A stretch of DNA of 64,000 bases from Heliocidaris tuberculata (taxonomy: Eukaryota > Echinodermata > Echinoidea > Camarodonta > Echinometridae). Shown in pieces: positions 12,268 through 57,078 of this stretch (the first letter of the stretch is position 1; each line of letters opens with the position of its first letter). Location of the stretch: assembly GCA_025618425.1 (NCBI GenBank), contig CM046848.1:28271156-28335155 (forward strand), read 5' to 3'. The position numbers and the translations under genes are program-made. The notes under the pieces are model-generated. The model worked only from the letters and a program-made list of their open reading frames with translations. It did no database searches and was not told the DNA's origin.

Positions 12268-13488
12268 TAGACCGAAAATTCTGTCTCTAACTCTCTATAC
12301 AATTGATCTGTAAATAATTTATTGAGATACACTGTTAAGAACTAGATTTTACATGATTTCTTAGAACTGTGTGTTCTAGTTAATTAGTATGTTTTCGTTT
12401 GTTAACCTTAGGTCTGACTATCCTGATGGTTGTGGAGACATGAAGCTCCGTTTAGAAGTAGACTGGTGAGTTGTAAGCATTTGTTTGCAGCAACAAGTAG
12501 TTGTAACAGTTTTTTTTTATATTATCAGTTATGTAGTATAAAGGGAATTATAAGTATATCTAAGTTTAGCCCCCAACTTCGGAAGCAGTCATGAGCCACC
12601 ACAGAATAGGTCACGCTACACTACACATCACTGCATTCACTCCGCGCCGGGCATGCATCACACAGAAGTAGACGCATTCCACCCCTGGATGTCGTACAGG
12701 CAACATCTCACAAGAAACGCCTACACAACGCCTCTTTAGTTCTCGGCCCTGTGAAGGATTGCTATCAAGTATACAGGTTAGTGTATGCTGTGTTGGTGAT
12801 GTGAAAGTGGTGTGCTTATGTTATATGTGCTAATACTATAGTTAGTTTGGTATTTTATGCCATTGTCAATTGTATGTCCTCTGTTGATGAATGAGTAATT
12901 TTGATCTATGATCCTATGGAGTTAAAATTCCATCTGGATGTGTAATTGTAATTCTGCTGGACACTTGCATTGCAGTCTATACAGTAATTTTACCTTTGTT
13001 GGTGTCCAAATTTGTAAATTGTAGCCATGGTCATTTCAGTCATTCAGTGAAACACATATATTAGGGCGCGTCTATGTGAATTTAGTACCATGACATTGTG
13101 TTTTTTTTATCAGTCATGACTTTGAAGTCTATGTAATTGTTACAGCACTAGTGCACTACGGATTGTTCATTTTACTGGTTTGCTATAATCCTGGCATAGA
13201 CTACCTCTAAACACATGCCACCGGCCATCAAGTTAACTAGTTATCAGGTTATGCTGTTATTTAATCTTGCCTCTTTTTACTGTGTGTGATTTATTTATCA
13301 CCTATTTGACATCTTAAGACTTAGACTATGTCTTTATTTTGTATGTTCATATACAGAGGCTGTTCTTTTTCTGTGGAATAACAGTGGCCCAACTTCAAAC
13401 TGCAAGCCTTTGAGTTTGAGTCTGCATTATTTCCCCGCATCGTTACAATAATAAGAGGCTATTAACGAGAGACAGAATTTTCGGTCTA
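12268..13488. mobile_element. 1.2-kb element bounded by GACCGAAAATTCTGTCTCT inverted repeats
   Basis: The 19-bp sequence GACCGAAAATTCTGTCTCT near 12270-12288 recurs inverted at 13468-13486, with one further matching base pair or two outside. Just outside both ends is ACTGAAGCCT (12258-12267 and 13495-13504), which could be a target duplication with a few bases of filler on the right. No transposase frame is visible. Confidence 0.6.
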
Positions 13489-13633
13489 CTGACATGACTG
13501 AAGCCTATATAGCTATTCACCCGTGAAAGCTATTGTGGAGTACAAGCTTATCTTCAGATAAGCTTGTGTAAATGTATAGTGTAACTTAGCCTTAGGCTAA
13601 TACGTTTTATGTTTTCTCACTCATTATGGTGGT

Positions 13634-13972
13634 GGATCCAGTGTCCAAACACTTTTCAGAAAATCAACGATAGCAAATTAAATATCAAACGAATAATATC
13701 TGTCAAACTTACATAATGAATGCTCAAAGCCCTACAGAAAAAGAAGTTGATGGAATTTTAAAAAGACAGCGTAGATTTAATACAATATTCCCTTCTGCAT
13801 GTTCTGAGTGAACCCCTTCCCAACGACGCAGCGTTTTGGTCCCTTGAAAAAGGTACTGTATTTCCGAACGTGTGAAACCTATGGGGAAAAGACACAACCT
13901 TTGTTTCAATCATTGTCAATAGTGTGGTTTTCATACGCGTAATACAATCTGTTCGGAATTACAATCCTTGAC
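13634..13972. repeat. Uninterrupted copy of a roughly 340-bp repeat unit
   Basis: It begins GATCCAGTGTCC and ends AATTACAATCCTTGAC. The same sequence recurs at 17908-22226, where it is split into four pieces by three insertions. This copy therefore shows the empty sites. The function is unknown; a 61-aa minus frame across it is not supported by the second copy. Confidence 0.85.
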
Positions 13973-13989
13973 AGTCGCAGACGTCTCAC

Positions 13990-15980
13990 TCTCAGTCTCA
14001 CACTCACAGTCTCACTCTCACCATGCTCACCATGCTCACTAGTCTCAGTCTCATTTTCTCATGATCATATTCACTTTCTCATTAACTCCAGAATCAGCAT
14101 GATCAGGAAGCTAAAGCTAAGGGAGTTTAAAATTCACTCTGTAAACTAATTTTAACCACACCACAATAAAAACAAGTTTCACAGCTTGTTTTACCCTTAC
14201 CTCACAGCTTACTATACTGCTCTTGACCCAAAATCGTTGTCAAAACGTGCGGTGATTCCCCAACAAACACATTTGACATGAACTAAAATATGCCCGATAG
14301 TTCAACCGGTTCAATTAGGGAGGACGATACGCACTGCAGAGTGTTGTGTTCCTCTGAATTAAGCAACGATATCCTTTGAAACAGCCTATATTTATGGTGT
14401 CTTTAGAAATGTAATAAAAATGGCAATAATAAATAAGAATGCGAAGATAATCCCAGAAAAAATCTCTGCTGAGCTTAAGATTTGTCCCTCCTCAATTTCA
14501 ACGATTGCAATATTGCCTGAGGAACTCTTCATAATTTAATGAATGGACAACTTCAAATATTCGTCGTTCACATGTATTGCTATGTTGCCCATAAAGGAGT
14601 GCTAAATAGTTCAATGTTTATGTACATGCCTTTGCAAAAATGCCCTTCAAAATCTGTATCAGGGGCGGATCTAGGATTTTCCAATAGTGTGTGTGTGTGG
14701 GGGGGGGGGGATGACTTGAAAATTACACCATTCAACTGAGAAGCGATCGTATAACTAATCAGTCTTACTTTAGACTTTAATTTATCTATGATGCACGATA
14801 ATTGTTCTTGATTATGAATGAAAATTGGTGGATTGATATTGAGTTATCCAACCATCTGAAATATGAAATCCCTGAAGTTCATTTTTTCAGTTTTTAAAGA
14901 ATACTGAAAGAAAATGTTCTGCATTTTATATGCACGAATTTTGTTACTTTTGAAAGAAATTTAAAGGTTGCTGGGCACTTTCTGAAGTGTGGGAGGGGAT
15001 TTTCTCTCCCACTCTTAGACAATTTTTAGATCCCGTACTGGTGCTTGTTATGATGCATGAATTTTAATAGTTTCTAAAGCAAATGAAGAAAGGTTATTAA
15101 TTTTGGAGACTGCACACCCGGTGGGTGTGTGGGAGGAGGTTCCCCCTTGTGCGGTTGTAGAAAATTACAATTGGGGGCTCCTGTTGCGACGGCCGGAGCA
15201 AACCCTGGGAAGGTGGTCGGAATTAATGTCCCCTGGTTGTGTATCCAGACTTTGACTTCATCCAGTAGGGGTGGGGGCATGAAAATATCTGAGCCACTGT
15301 GATATATCTTTATTTCAGCAAGATAATCACTTTTCTGGGCCCCAATTTTTGGAGACTTGGTGGATGATAGTAAGTGGGGCATGGTGATGGAGATTTTTTT
15401 TTTATACCATCTCTTCTTTTTGTACATTATATTGATATCATTTTAATTGTTATATGAATAGAACTTAATTGCAACAAAGGTATGCGATCGATTTGTAGCT
15501 TTTTTAGAGAAAGAAAAAAATTGGCCACAGTGCTTTTTGCTTGATAGTTTTAGGACAAGTGATAATGAAGCATGCATATAAATTTTACATTAATTTGTAT
15601 TTTTCTATTGTATTTTTTTAAATGTATCTATATATTGAGTCCAGTACATGAGCCTCAATTTAGCTGTGTTAATTGGGTTTCATAATCAGAAAATATGTGC
15701 CCCCGAATTCCCCATTTTCGTTTCTGAATTTTGGCTTCACAATCTATGCCTAAGTTAACATTATTGTCATGTTAGGGCTTGGCCAGAAAATCTTCAGAAT
15801 ATTGTTAATTCATTAGGTTTCAAGAGAAACTTGATGGTTATTTACCTTCCAGAATCCAATATAATATCCTAATTTAACTGAAAGTTCAGTTATCTATTTT
15901 CCCCCCTGTAAGTTACAAATATGAGAATAAGGCAAATTAATTGCCATCCCCTTCCTCCATGAAATACCTCTCATTATTAT
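13990..15980. other. No gene seen; degraded repeat fragments
   Basis: AT-rich DNA with CTCAC-type simple sequence at 13985-14065. At about 14659 is a CAGGGGCGGATCTAGGATTTT-like end, a common hAT-type MITE terminus, with a possible badly decayed partner near 15030-15045. Open frames here are short and lack splice or homology support. Confidence 0.5.
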
Positions 15981-16028
15981 GGAGCTGATGTATTTTCATT
16001 CGACTCAAGGAAGAGAATGTTTGCTGAT

Positions 16029-16116
16029 ATATATATATATATGTATATTATGTCTCTCTAAAAGAGAGAGGGGAGACAGAAATAGAAAGAGAGAGAGGGA
16101 GAGAGCAAGATTATGT

Positions 16117-16213
<97 letters not shown>

Positions 16214-16394
16214 AAAACTGCTAAAAGCGTTTGTAATGCATTGTGGCCAATTTTATTTTTCTACTCAAATTTTCGACGCTCCCTGGCGTCTTCTTCAGGA
16301 GAACAATAAATATATGTATATATATATATATATAAATAAATATATATAAATATAAATATATATATATAAATATATATATACAATAAATAAATAA

Positions 16395-16480
<86 letters not shown>
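16029..16480. repeat. (AT)n microsatellite cluster
   Basis: Long AT tracts at about 16028-16045, 16115-16211, 16316-16380 and 16399-16480, with an AGAG-rich patch and a short unique spacer. The reading frames over them (poly Ile-Tyr) are artefacts. Confidence 0.95.
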
Positions 16481-16483
<3 letters not shown>

Positions 16484-17207
16484 TGTTTGAGAAAGGGTGG
16501 GGTTTCACAGTCCGCTCCAGCTTGCTAATGGGCCCCCTCCCTGTCCATTAAAAAAAATTATCACAACAGGGGCCGTGGATCGTTTTTGAAAATGGGGACC
16601 TATTTGATTTGCACTCATTAATGACAATTTTAGAACCTTTTATTCCGAGGTTTTATGAAACGTGTCTACTCAAAAAAGTGGGGGGGGGGGGGGGTCTGCA
16701 GCCCCCCCCCCGTTTCTGCGGCCCATGCACAAGACTTCTCAAAACTGGTGACCCTAATGATTTCTGTGATTAAATACATGGTACTGCAGTGCTGTAGGCG
16801 AGTCCATCCCATCCGAGTCCGAATCCGAGTCCGAGTTTATTTAATAAATAGGCCCACGTTTGTTTCTAGCCGGTAGACTTCCTGTTTTTCTGTTTTTCAA
16901 TCAATATATAAACAAAAAGAAAAAAAGAAAGAAAGAAAACCACAAGTATAGGCCTATTAGTTTCATCGATGGTTTCAACCCGCTTATTCAGATGAACCCC
17001 AAAATTGGGGAGCCTCGATCGGATCGCGGATCGAGTATCTAGGAATTTGACCTCCGACGATAAGAAAAAGAGCGCCAGCATAAGATAGGTGGCCATATCT
17101 CGCAGAAGGACGGCCAGAGCTCTTGAATCTGAAGGGGATTTGAGGTGATTAATCAGCTCGAAAACAAATCTAGAGTCTTTCTAGACAAATCATTAAAGAT
17201 CTCCAAG

Positions 17208-51158
<33,951 letters not shown>

Positions 51159-51240
51159 AGGATCCAAGATGGAAATAGAGTGAAATTAACCTGTTGAGTT
51201 GCATCTGGCAGAGACCCAAGCTGAAATTATCTTACAATTT

Positions 51241-51390
51241 GTATAGAGGGTTGTCACGACAGCAGTGCTGGAGGACATAACAATAAAAACCTGTGCATCA
51301 GACTATTAAAAGCCATTGTTGTCATGGTCTAGTGCACAGGTTTTTATTGTTATGTCCTCCAGCATGGCTGCTTCTGGGAACCCTCTATAC
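51241..51390 (+). repeat. 150-bp palindromic element with a perfect 31-bp hairpin in the CRAT 3' flank
   Basis: Bases 51267-51297 and 51333-51363 are perfect inverted copies, beginning GCTGGAGGACATAACAATAA, around a 35-nt loop. The outermost 10 bp, GTATAGAGGG and CCCTCTATAC, also pair. It starts 83 bp after the CRAT stop codon, so it is probably transcribed. It may be a small MITE. Confidence 0.9.
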
Positions 51391-51604
51391 AAGAGGTTAA
51401 TGATCGATCATCTACAAAGACTGCTTTTCATGTTTCCACTGAGCGATCTCTTCCAGTAAGAACTGCTGTAATAACCACCTGTCCATAAAGATTGCTTTTA
51501 ACAACTCTTCTTGTTCTTTTGGGTTGCCTTTCTCTGTAAAAGCTGCTGTGGGAACCATTTGTCCGTAAGGACATCTATACATGATTTCTGTCAGTCCTTC
51601 AGTA

Positions 51605-51800
51605 AATGATAATAATAATAATAATAGTAGCTACATTTATATTGTGCACGTATCCATCCCAGGGGATGCTCAAGGCATCTACAAAGGACTATTATTACCC
51701 TGGCTTTTGACCAGCTGCCCTAAGGTGCTAAAAGCATTCAAGGAATAAATTCCTACCAGGTACCCATTTACTACTCCTGGGTGGAGAGTGGCAAATGTAA
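51605..51800 (-). mobile_element. SINE with LINE-like 3' tail
   Basis: The minus strand has the core TGCCACTCTCCACCCAGG and ATGGGTACCTGGTAGG, then GCCTTGAGCATCCCCTGGG and an (ATT)n-type tail. The GCCTTGAGCA phrase plus ATT tail match the 3' end of the LINE at 19505-19572, as expected if the SINE uses that LINE's reverse transcriptase. Confidence 0.7.
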
Positions 51801-52194
51801 AGGTGTGATTGTATGACATCCATGTGTTCAGCAAGCAGAAAGAAGTTGCTCTGTCTGATTTCGCAAAACTTTCTGTGAAACTGTGTTATTTCAAATTCTG
51901 AACAAACTTGTTACCGTATTCGTTTTAAAGGCCGTCAGTTTATCATTATTTAAGATGCTGGGCTTGTAATCAAACCCAAATTTATTTCCTTCTTGGAATG
52001 AAGTTTTATTGCCACAAAATTTAAAATCAATGTGTTTGGTTGTAAATATCTCAATGAGTTTTTCATTGTACATGTAAATCACCTTGTCTTTTTTCAAGAG
52101 TACTCCAATACAGTAAAGCCCCTCCCCTTTTTCTGTGGATTGACACTTCCGATTATATCCTGCTAACATTTGATTTTCCTTCTCAGTGTTTTTA

Positions 52195-52783
52195 TACAGG
52201 GTGGCCCAGAAATAATGCACCACCCGAAATCTGCAATTTCAATGACACCATTGACACAATATCATTAGTTCTTTTGTTTTATTGGGTAAAAAAGTCTCTT
52301 TTTTGGGAGTAAAATGACACCATGATCATCAATTTTGGGTAAGGCATTTTTATTTGAAAGCTATTTTTGTGACGCAACGTCATTTTCAAAATTTGCTGCT
52401 TTTGCAACCGTAGCCATGCTTGAAGCATGGAGAAATGTATGTATGACGGCTTCCCATACAGTCACCTTTGTTGACAAACATGACTGCTCTCACTTTGAAA
52501 ACAAAGACATTATGAATGAAGTGGAGATTGTATGAAAAGCAGTTATGCATACATTTTGCTGCTGCTTCAAGCATGGCTAAAGTAGCAAATTTTGAAAATG
52601 ACATCGCGTCACAAAAATAGCTGTAGAATCAAAACGTCTTACCTAAAATTGATGATCTTGGTGTCATTTTACGAGGAAAAGAATTTTCTACCCAATAAAA
52701 CAAAAAATAATAATATTGTGTCCCTGATGTCGTTGAAATTGCAGATCATCTCAGGTGTTGTATTCTTTCTAGGACACCCTGTA
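52195..52783. mobile_element. 589-bp mariner-like foldback element
   Basis: The left end TACAGGGTGG and right end CCACACCCTGTA-like (GGACACCCTGTA) are flanked by TA on both sides (52193-52194 and 52784-52785). Long imperfect inverted arms (for example CAAATTTTGAAAATGAC against its inverse) span most of the element. The ends resemble the TACAGGGTGTC termini of mariner elements. No transposase frame. Confidence 0.75.
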
Positions 52784-52789
52784 TATTAC

Positions 52790-55638
52790 ATTGTGAAAAG
52801 TGGTTTGTTTTCAAAACTTTCAACAAAAAATGTTTGGATTTGAGTCTCGGCTCAGTAGTATTAATCGTTAATTGATACACAAAACATTCAAAGGGTCGAA
52901 GTGAGTTTGCACCAGAAATACTGAAATAGCCCCTGAATCGTCCTATATTGGACAAAATTGTTAAAGAGCCCAAAGGATCCCTGGAGAAAAATTATTGCTG
53001 ACTGGTTGGTGAAGAGAAAGTCAGTGAGCGACCATACTCTTTGAATTTGGGAATTGTTATTGTTTGATTTTGTGCATCATAGTCCTGTATGAAGTGTGAT
53101 GTTTTCCCTTTGTACCATTAGTTCTGTCATGCTTTTACGATTTGAAGATTTTTGTGATTATGAAAAGGTGATGACATGCATGATATGCACACAATATCCA
53201 ATTTTCAAGAATAAAAGGGATACATTCATGCTCCGCAGTTTATCTGCTGTTCAAGTGAATGAATGTTAACAGGGTGATACATGTAGAAAATGTTCATGTA
53301 CAGCAGTTAATACATGTAGGGTGGAGCCAATCTTTTGCAAGGACTAAATGAATGAATACTAAAAGGAATTTTTTTTTTCATCCTTTTTTATGAATCCTGA
53401 ACCTATTCACAATTAAGATGACAGCAATATCATGAAATAGAAAACCGCCATTCACTCTGCGGAGCAGCACTTCATTTCATCAAACGCATTGATGTCTTCT
53501 TTCCCCTTCTGTTGTCTTTTCACGCAAGTGTGTGAATACATATTGTATGAGTGGTTTCCTATTTCACCATATAGCCATTATGACTGTGCAATAATATGGA
53601 ATTAGAGTGTTGGATATGATGTATGATTTAAGTTGTAGTTATGAAGTGATATGGCCTTGGGTTTGAAATATAAATTTGTGACGTGTTATATAATATATCA
53701 AGCTAGTTTTATAGCTTGTGGAGTTTTTGATGGTAACCCAGCACCAGAGTTATATAAAGGTTGCAATATTAAGATGTCTTATCAATTGAATGTGATGATA
53801 AAAAGGACACTGCACTATCTCTGTTAAGGCATAGATAATGGAGAGGTAATAAAAAGAGATAAGCTAGAAATGAGGCAGAGTATTATCAAGAAATATTACA
53901 TCCTCTTCTAGTTATGTTTTACTTTATATCCTGTATTCAATAATTCCATATTGATATTATACAAGTATTATACCTAATTTTATAGGTCCAATGGGATCGA
54001 CGAGAAACGAAACCTAGGATGCAGATGGTCATAAAGTTTATCCCAAAATTCAATCATTGTGCAAGCATTGAGATATCATAGTATGTTTGTTGTGGAAAGT
54101 TTTTAAACAATGATCTCACTAGCTGGGAACAGAATTTTCCAGAGCCAGTATATTTACCATAGTATTCCTTTGGTCTTGCCATAGATTTATTGCTAACTGC
54201 ATAGTTTTAGAATATTGGAATTCAGAAAGCAACAAAACTGTTCAAAATTTGGTTTAAAAAAAAAAAAAACACACAAAATATATGCAATTAGTGATCTTTC
54301 TTAAAAGAAAATGTGGTAATCCTGTAGGATTTTCAATGCATGTGTAAGATAGTTATTAAAGATTTTGTTACATGCAAAATGAAATATGATATTTTTATAA
54401 GCATCTAAATTCAATGGGTAATTTGCTACTAATGCTACCTGTAAATACACAAAAATTAAAGCATGTATGAAAGTTGTACATTTTTCATTGAAAACATTTA
54501 TTGTAAGTTCAATTTTTATCAAACCCATACAAATAAAATTGCTTATTACATGAATATATCTCTGTATTTCACATTTTATTGACTTTGATTTGTCATTTCA
54601 TTGATAATTAATAAGGCAATTACTGGAGGCCTATACATGATATTAACAAATTAACATGAAGTCATAATAAAAAATTTTCTTGGAAACATCATTATCAGTA
54701 GAAAAATGGTATACAATGTAACATTTAGTTCTGGTTATGATAGGAGATCTATTTTGACAGAATCAAATCAAACTTTCTCTGAATATTCAGAAATTCAAAT
54801 TTGCCAAACAAAACTGGTAGAAAACTTACCTGAGTAATGTGCAAGGAAAGATAAGGAAGTTGAAACTTAGATAACCATGTGTCAGGCACCAGAACATGGG
54901 TTCACATCTGCATATTGTGTTATGCTCATTACTATGCTTTTTTGCGTAAATGTGATATCTTGCAAGTTTTTGCAAAAATTCTTTGAAAATGCAATTTAAT
55001 TACATTGTACCAAACTCCAGATAACAGCATTTACATGTAAAGTAACGTGAAAATTCTTGCATTTAGCATTTTCTACACCCTTATCCGCCTGATCCCGATA
55101 ACATCAAAGCGCCTCTTATAAGAGGTGCTTACCCTGTACTCAAAAGAGTTGAAATAAATTACTTTAAATATGATTTACACTTAAATGTACATTTCTGATG
55201 ATATAGATATATTATAAAGAACAAAAACCCTCTCACAACAACCTGTTCACACACTTCAAACAACTTACGGGAAATTTGATATCCTGTCTTTTTTTTTTAA
55301 AGCATCGATTCCTAACAAATATATTTGGAAGCATGGGCAGTTAAAGACTTGCAAATACATAGTGGTGCTCATAAAATTATTCTACAAAGAAGGTTCCCCA
55401 TTAGAAAAAAGAAATGATCTCATCATTAAGTGGTTTACTACAAGCATGCTCAAAGTGATAGACAGAGAAAGAGAGAGCTTAGAAAGAAGCTTCTTTAATA
55501 ATTTTCTGTTTCCCTTTGAGGGAAGATGTTATTTTTTTTCTCACTTTTCAATTTACGTTTCAATTTGTGCGTTTTATGCATAAATATAAATCCATGCTTT
55601 TTTCAATCTAGAAAACACACACATGATATGGGACACTT
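52790..55638. other. Region between CRAT and the four-TM gene, no gene seen
   Basis: AT-rich DNA with no recognised exon. Part of it may be the long 3' untranslated regions of the two convergent genes; AATAAA-like signals occur (for example near 54533), but the true ends cannot be fixed. Confidence 0.4.
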
Positions 55639-57078
55639 CTACAACCTTGTGGAGGTGACATAAAAGTCCTGAATGTTATCTTCCTGGACATTGTTAGCTG
55701 CAAGGCGTGGTGTCAGATGATCCACCTCATCACTAGGAATCACTGGTAACTGATCACTCTTGCCGTTTGAGCTGTCAGGGTTGCTACTGTCCATCCAGAG
55801 CTTTTCTTGCATTGCCTGGATGCGTTCATGGACTTTCCTGGTGCTCCTTCGATGTAACAAAGGAGCAGGTGGCCCTTCAGAAGCTTCAGCAACGTTGCTT
55901 TGGTGCTGTAGCTTTGGTTTAGGAGAAGGACGAGGAGATGCCACCGGCTTGTCTGACTGTTGCTGAACAGAACTTGTGGCCAAGTCAGTAATATCAGTAG
56001 ATGAGTCTTGAAGGGTGCATGGGTTCTGGATATGGATATATCCTTGTTGATCTAGTTTCTGCTGTCCTGGCACACCAGGTTTTATCTTGTCACTCTGGGA
56101 GGATTGATATAGCTGGTGGATCTGGGTTTGAGTCATCTGTGGAGCTTCAGTTTCCCAGGCATTCTCCTGGCTGTACATGGAATTGACTTGAATCCCCACT
56201 GGATGCACTGATCGCTGATTTGGTACTGGGTGTGCCTGCAGGTCTGCGGAAGCCCCTGGTCCCTGGTGGATCTCCCAAGGATTACCTCTGTAACCTTTCT
56301 GCACACCTTCAGTATGCTTGTCATTTTCTTCACCGTTGATATGCCTGACTGGTTTCTGTTGGCTCGGCCTACTCCCCTGATGTTGTACTGGTGCGGGCGG
56401 AAGATCAGTCTGGCCTTCACAGTGAACACTATCTTGTGGAGGGTTGGATGGAGGGCTTCTAATCTGGTCATACCCTGGTAGAGTAACGGATGGGTGATGC
56501 TTGGAACTCCGTTTACTGCATTTGCGTTTGACCGGCACTGGTTGTAGAGTAATTGGATGGCTTCCTTCCTGTACTGGAGTTTGCAGGGGCTTGACTTCAA
56601 CAAATGGAGCAACCATCTTTTCATCTGTGGAGATTTCATTACATCTCTCCATCTGGAAAGTGCTGTGGTGTTCATTGCTATGTCCTTGTTCATGCTCTTG
56701 TCCCAAGTTCTGCTTGGAGACATCTGTCATTCCATGATGTTCCACAGCAAAGTTCACTGCTCCTTCGCCAGCATTGCCATGCTCTTGAGGACTGGTCTGT
56801 CTCAATGAACTTGGATGCTGTCTGCTGTGGTTGCTTCTCCTTGAAGAACCTCTAAGGCTGTACTTCCTTGGTATTGGATAGTGCTCTAGACTCTTGGCAG
56901 TGCAACGGTTTTGATCATCAAGGCCATTTCCCTCAGTATGCCCAGGTAGTGAAGGGGCTGAACCAAGAGCAGAGGGGGTTATAGGAGGGAGGGGAGGAGG
57001 GACAGGGGAAGGAGATGGGCGGGTCATGTTTCGGTGAACCTTAAAGGTGCTGTTATGCCGAAGCTCCTCTACAACATC
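55639..57078 (-). CDS. Last exon of the four-TM gene, cytoplasmic tail
   Basis: A single 1440-nt exon of 479 codons plus stop, read from a CATGCAG acceptor as DVVEELRHNSTFKVHRNM. It is the longest open frame on the minus strand and has no transposon features. Composition is rich in Gln, His, Ser and Pro, so it is likely to be unstructured. The overlapping frames in other registers are shadows. Confidence 0.8.
   Translation of the reverse strand, partial: DVVEELRHNSTFKVHRNMTRPSPSPVPPPLPPITPSALGSAPSLPGHTEGNGLDDQNRCTAKSLEHYPIPRKYSLRGSSRRSNHSRQHPSSLRQTSPQEHGNAGEGAVNFAVEHHGMTDVSKQNLGQEHEQGHSNEHHSTFQMERCNEISTDEKMVAPFVEVKPLQTPVQEGSHPITLQPVPVKRKCSKRSSKHHPSVTLPGYDQIRSPPSNPPQDSVHCEGQTDLPPAPVQHQGSRPSQQKPVRHINGEENDKHTEGVQKGYRGNPWEIHQGPGASADLQAHPVPNQRSVHPVGIQVNSMYSQENAWETEAPQMTQTQIHQLYQSSQSDKIKPGVPGQQKLDQQGYIHIQNPCTLQDSSTDITDLATSSVQQQSDKPVASPRPSPKPKLQHQSNVAEASEGPPAPLLHRRSTRKVHERIQAMQEKLWMDSSNPDSSNGKSDQLPVIPSDEVDHLTPRLAANNVQEDNIQDFYVTSTRL

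Noticed and set aside
15074..15427. 117-aa minus-strand frame with Pro-rich region
   Set aside because: It lies in degraded hAT-type MITE surroundings. It has no recognisable domain and no paired exon.
16221..16508. Long Ile/Tyr-rich reading frames over 15979-16508
   Set aside because: They are translations of AT dinucleotide repeats and have no codon bias, start context or homology.
56133..56855. Alternative frames of 60-196 aa within the last exon of the four-TM gene, both strands
   Set aside because: They overlap the 480-codon exon that is joined in phase to five upstream exons. They lack splice support and are shadows.
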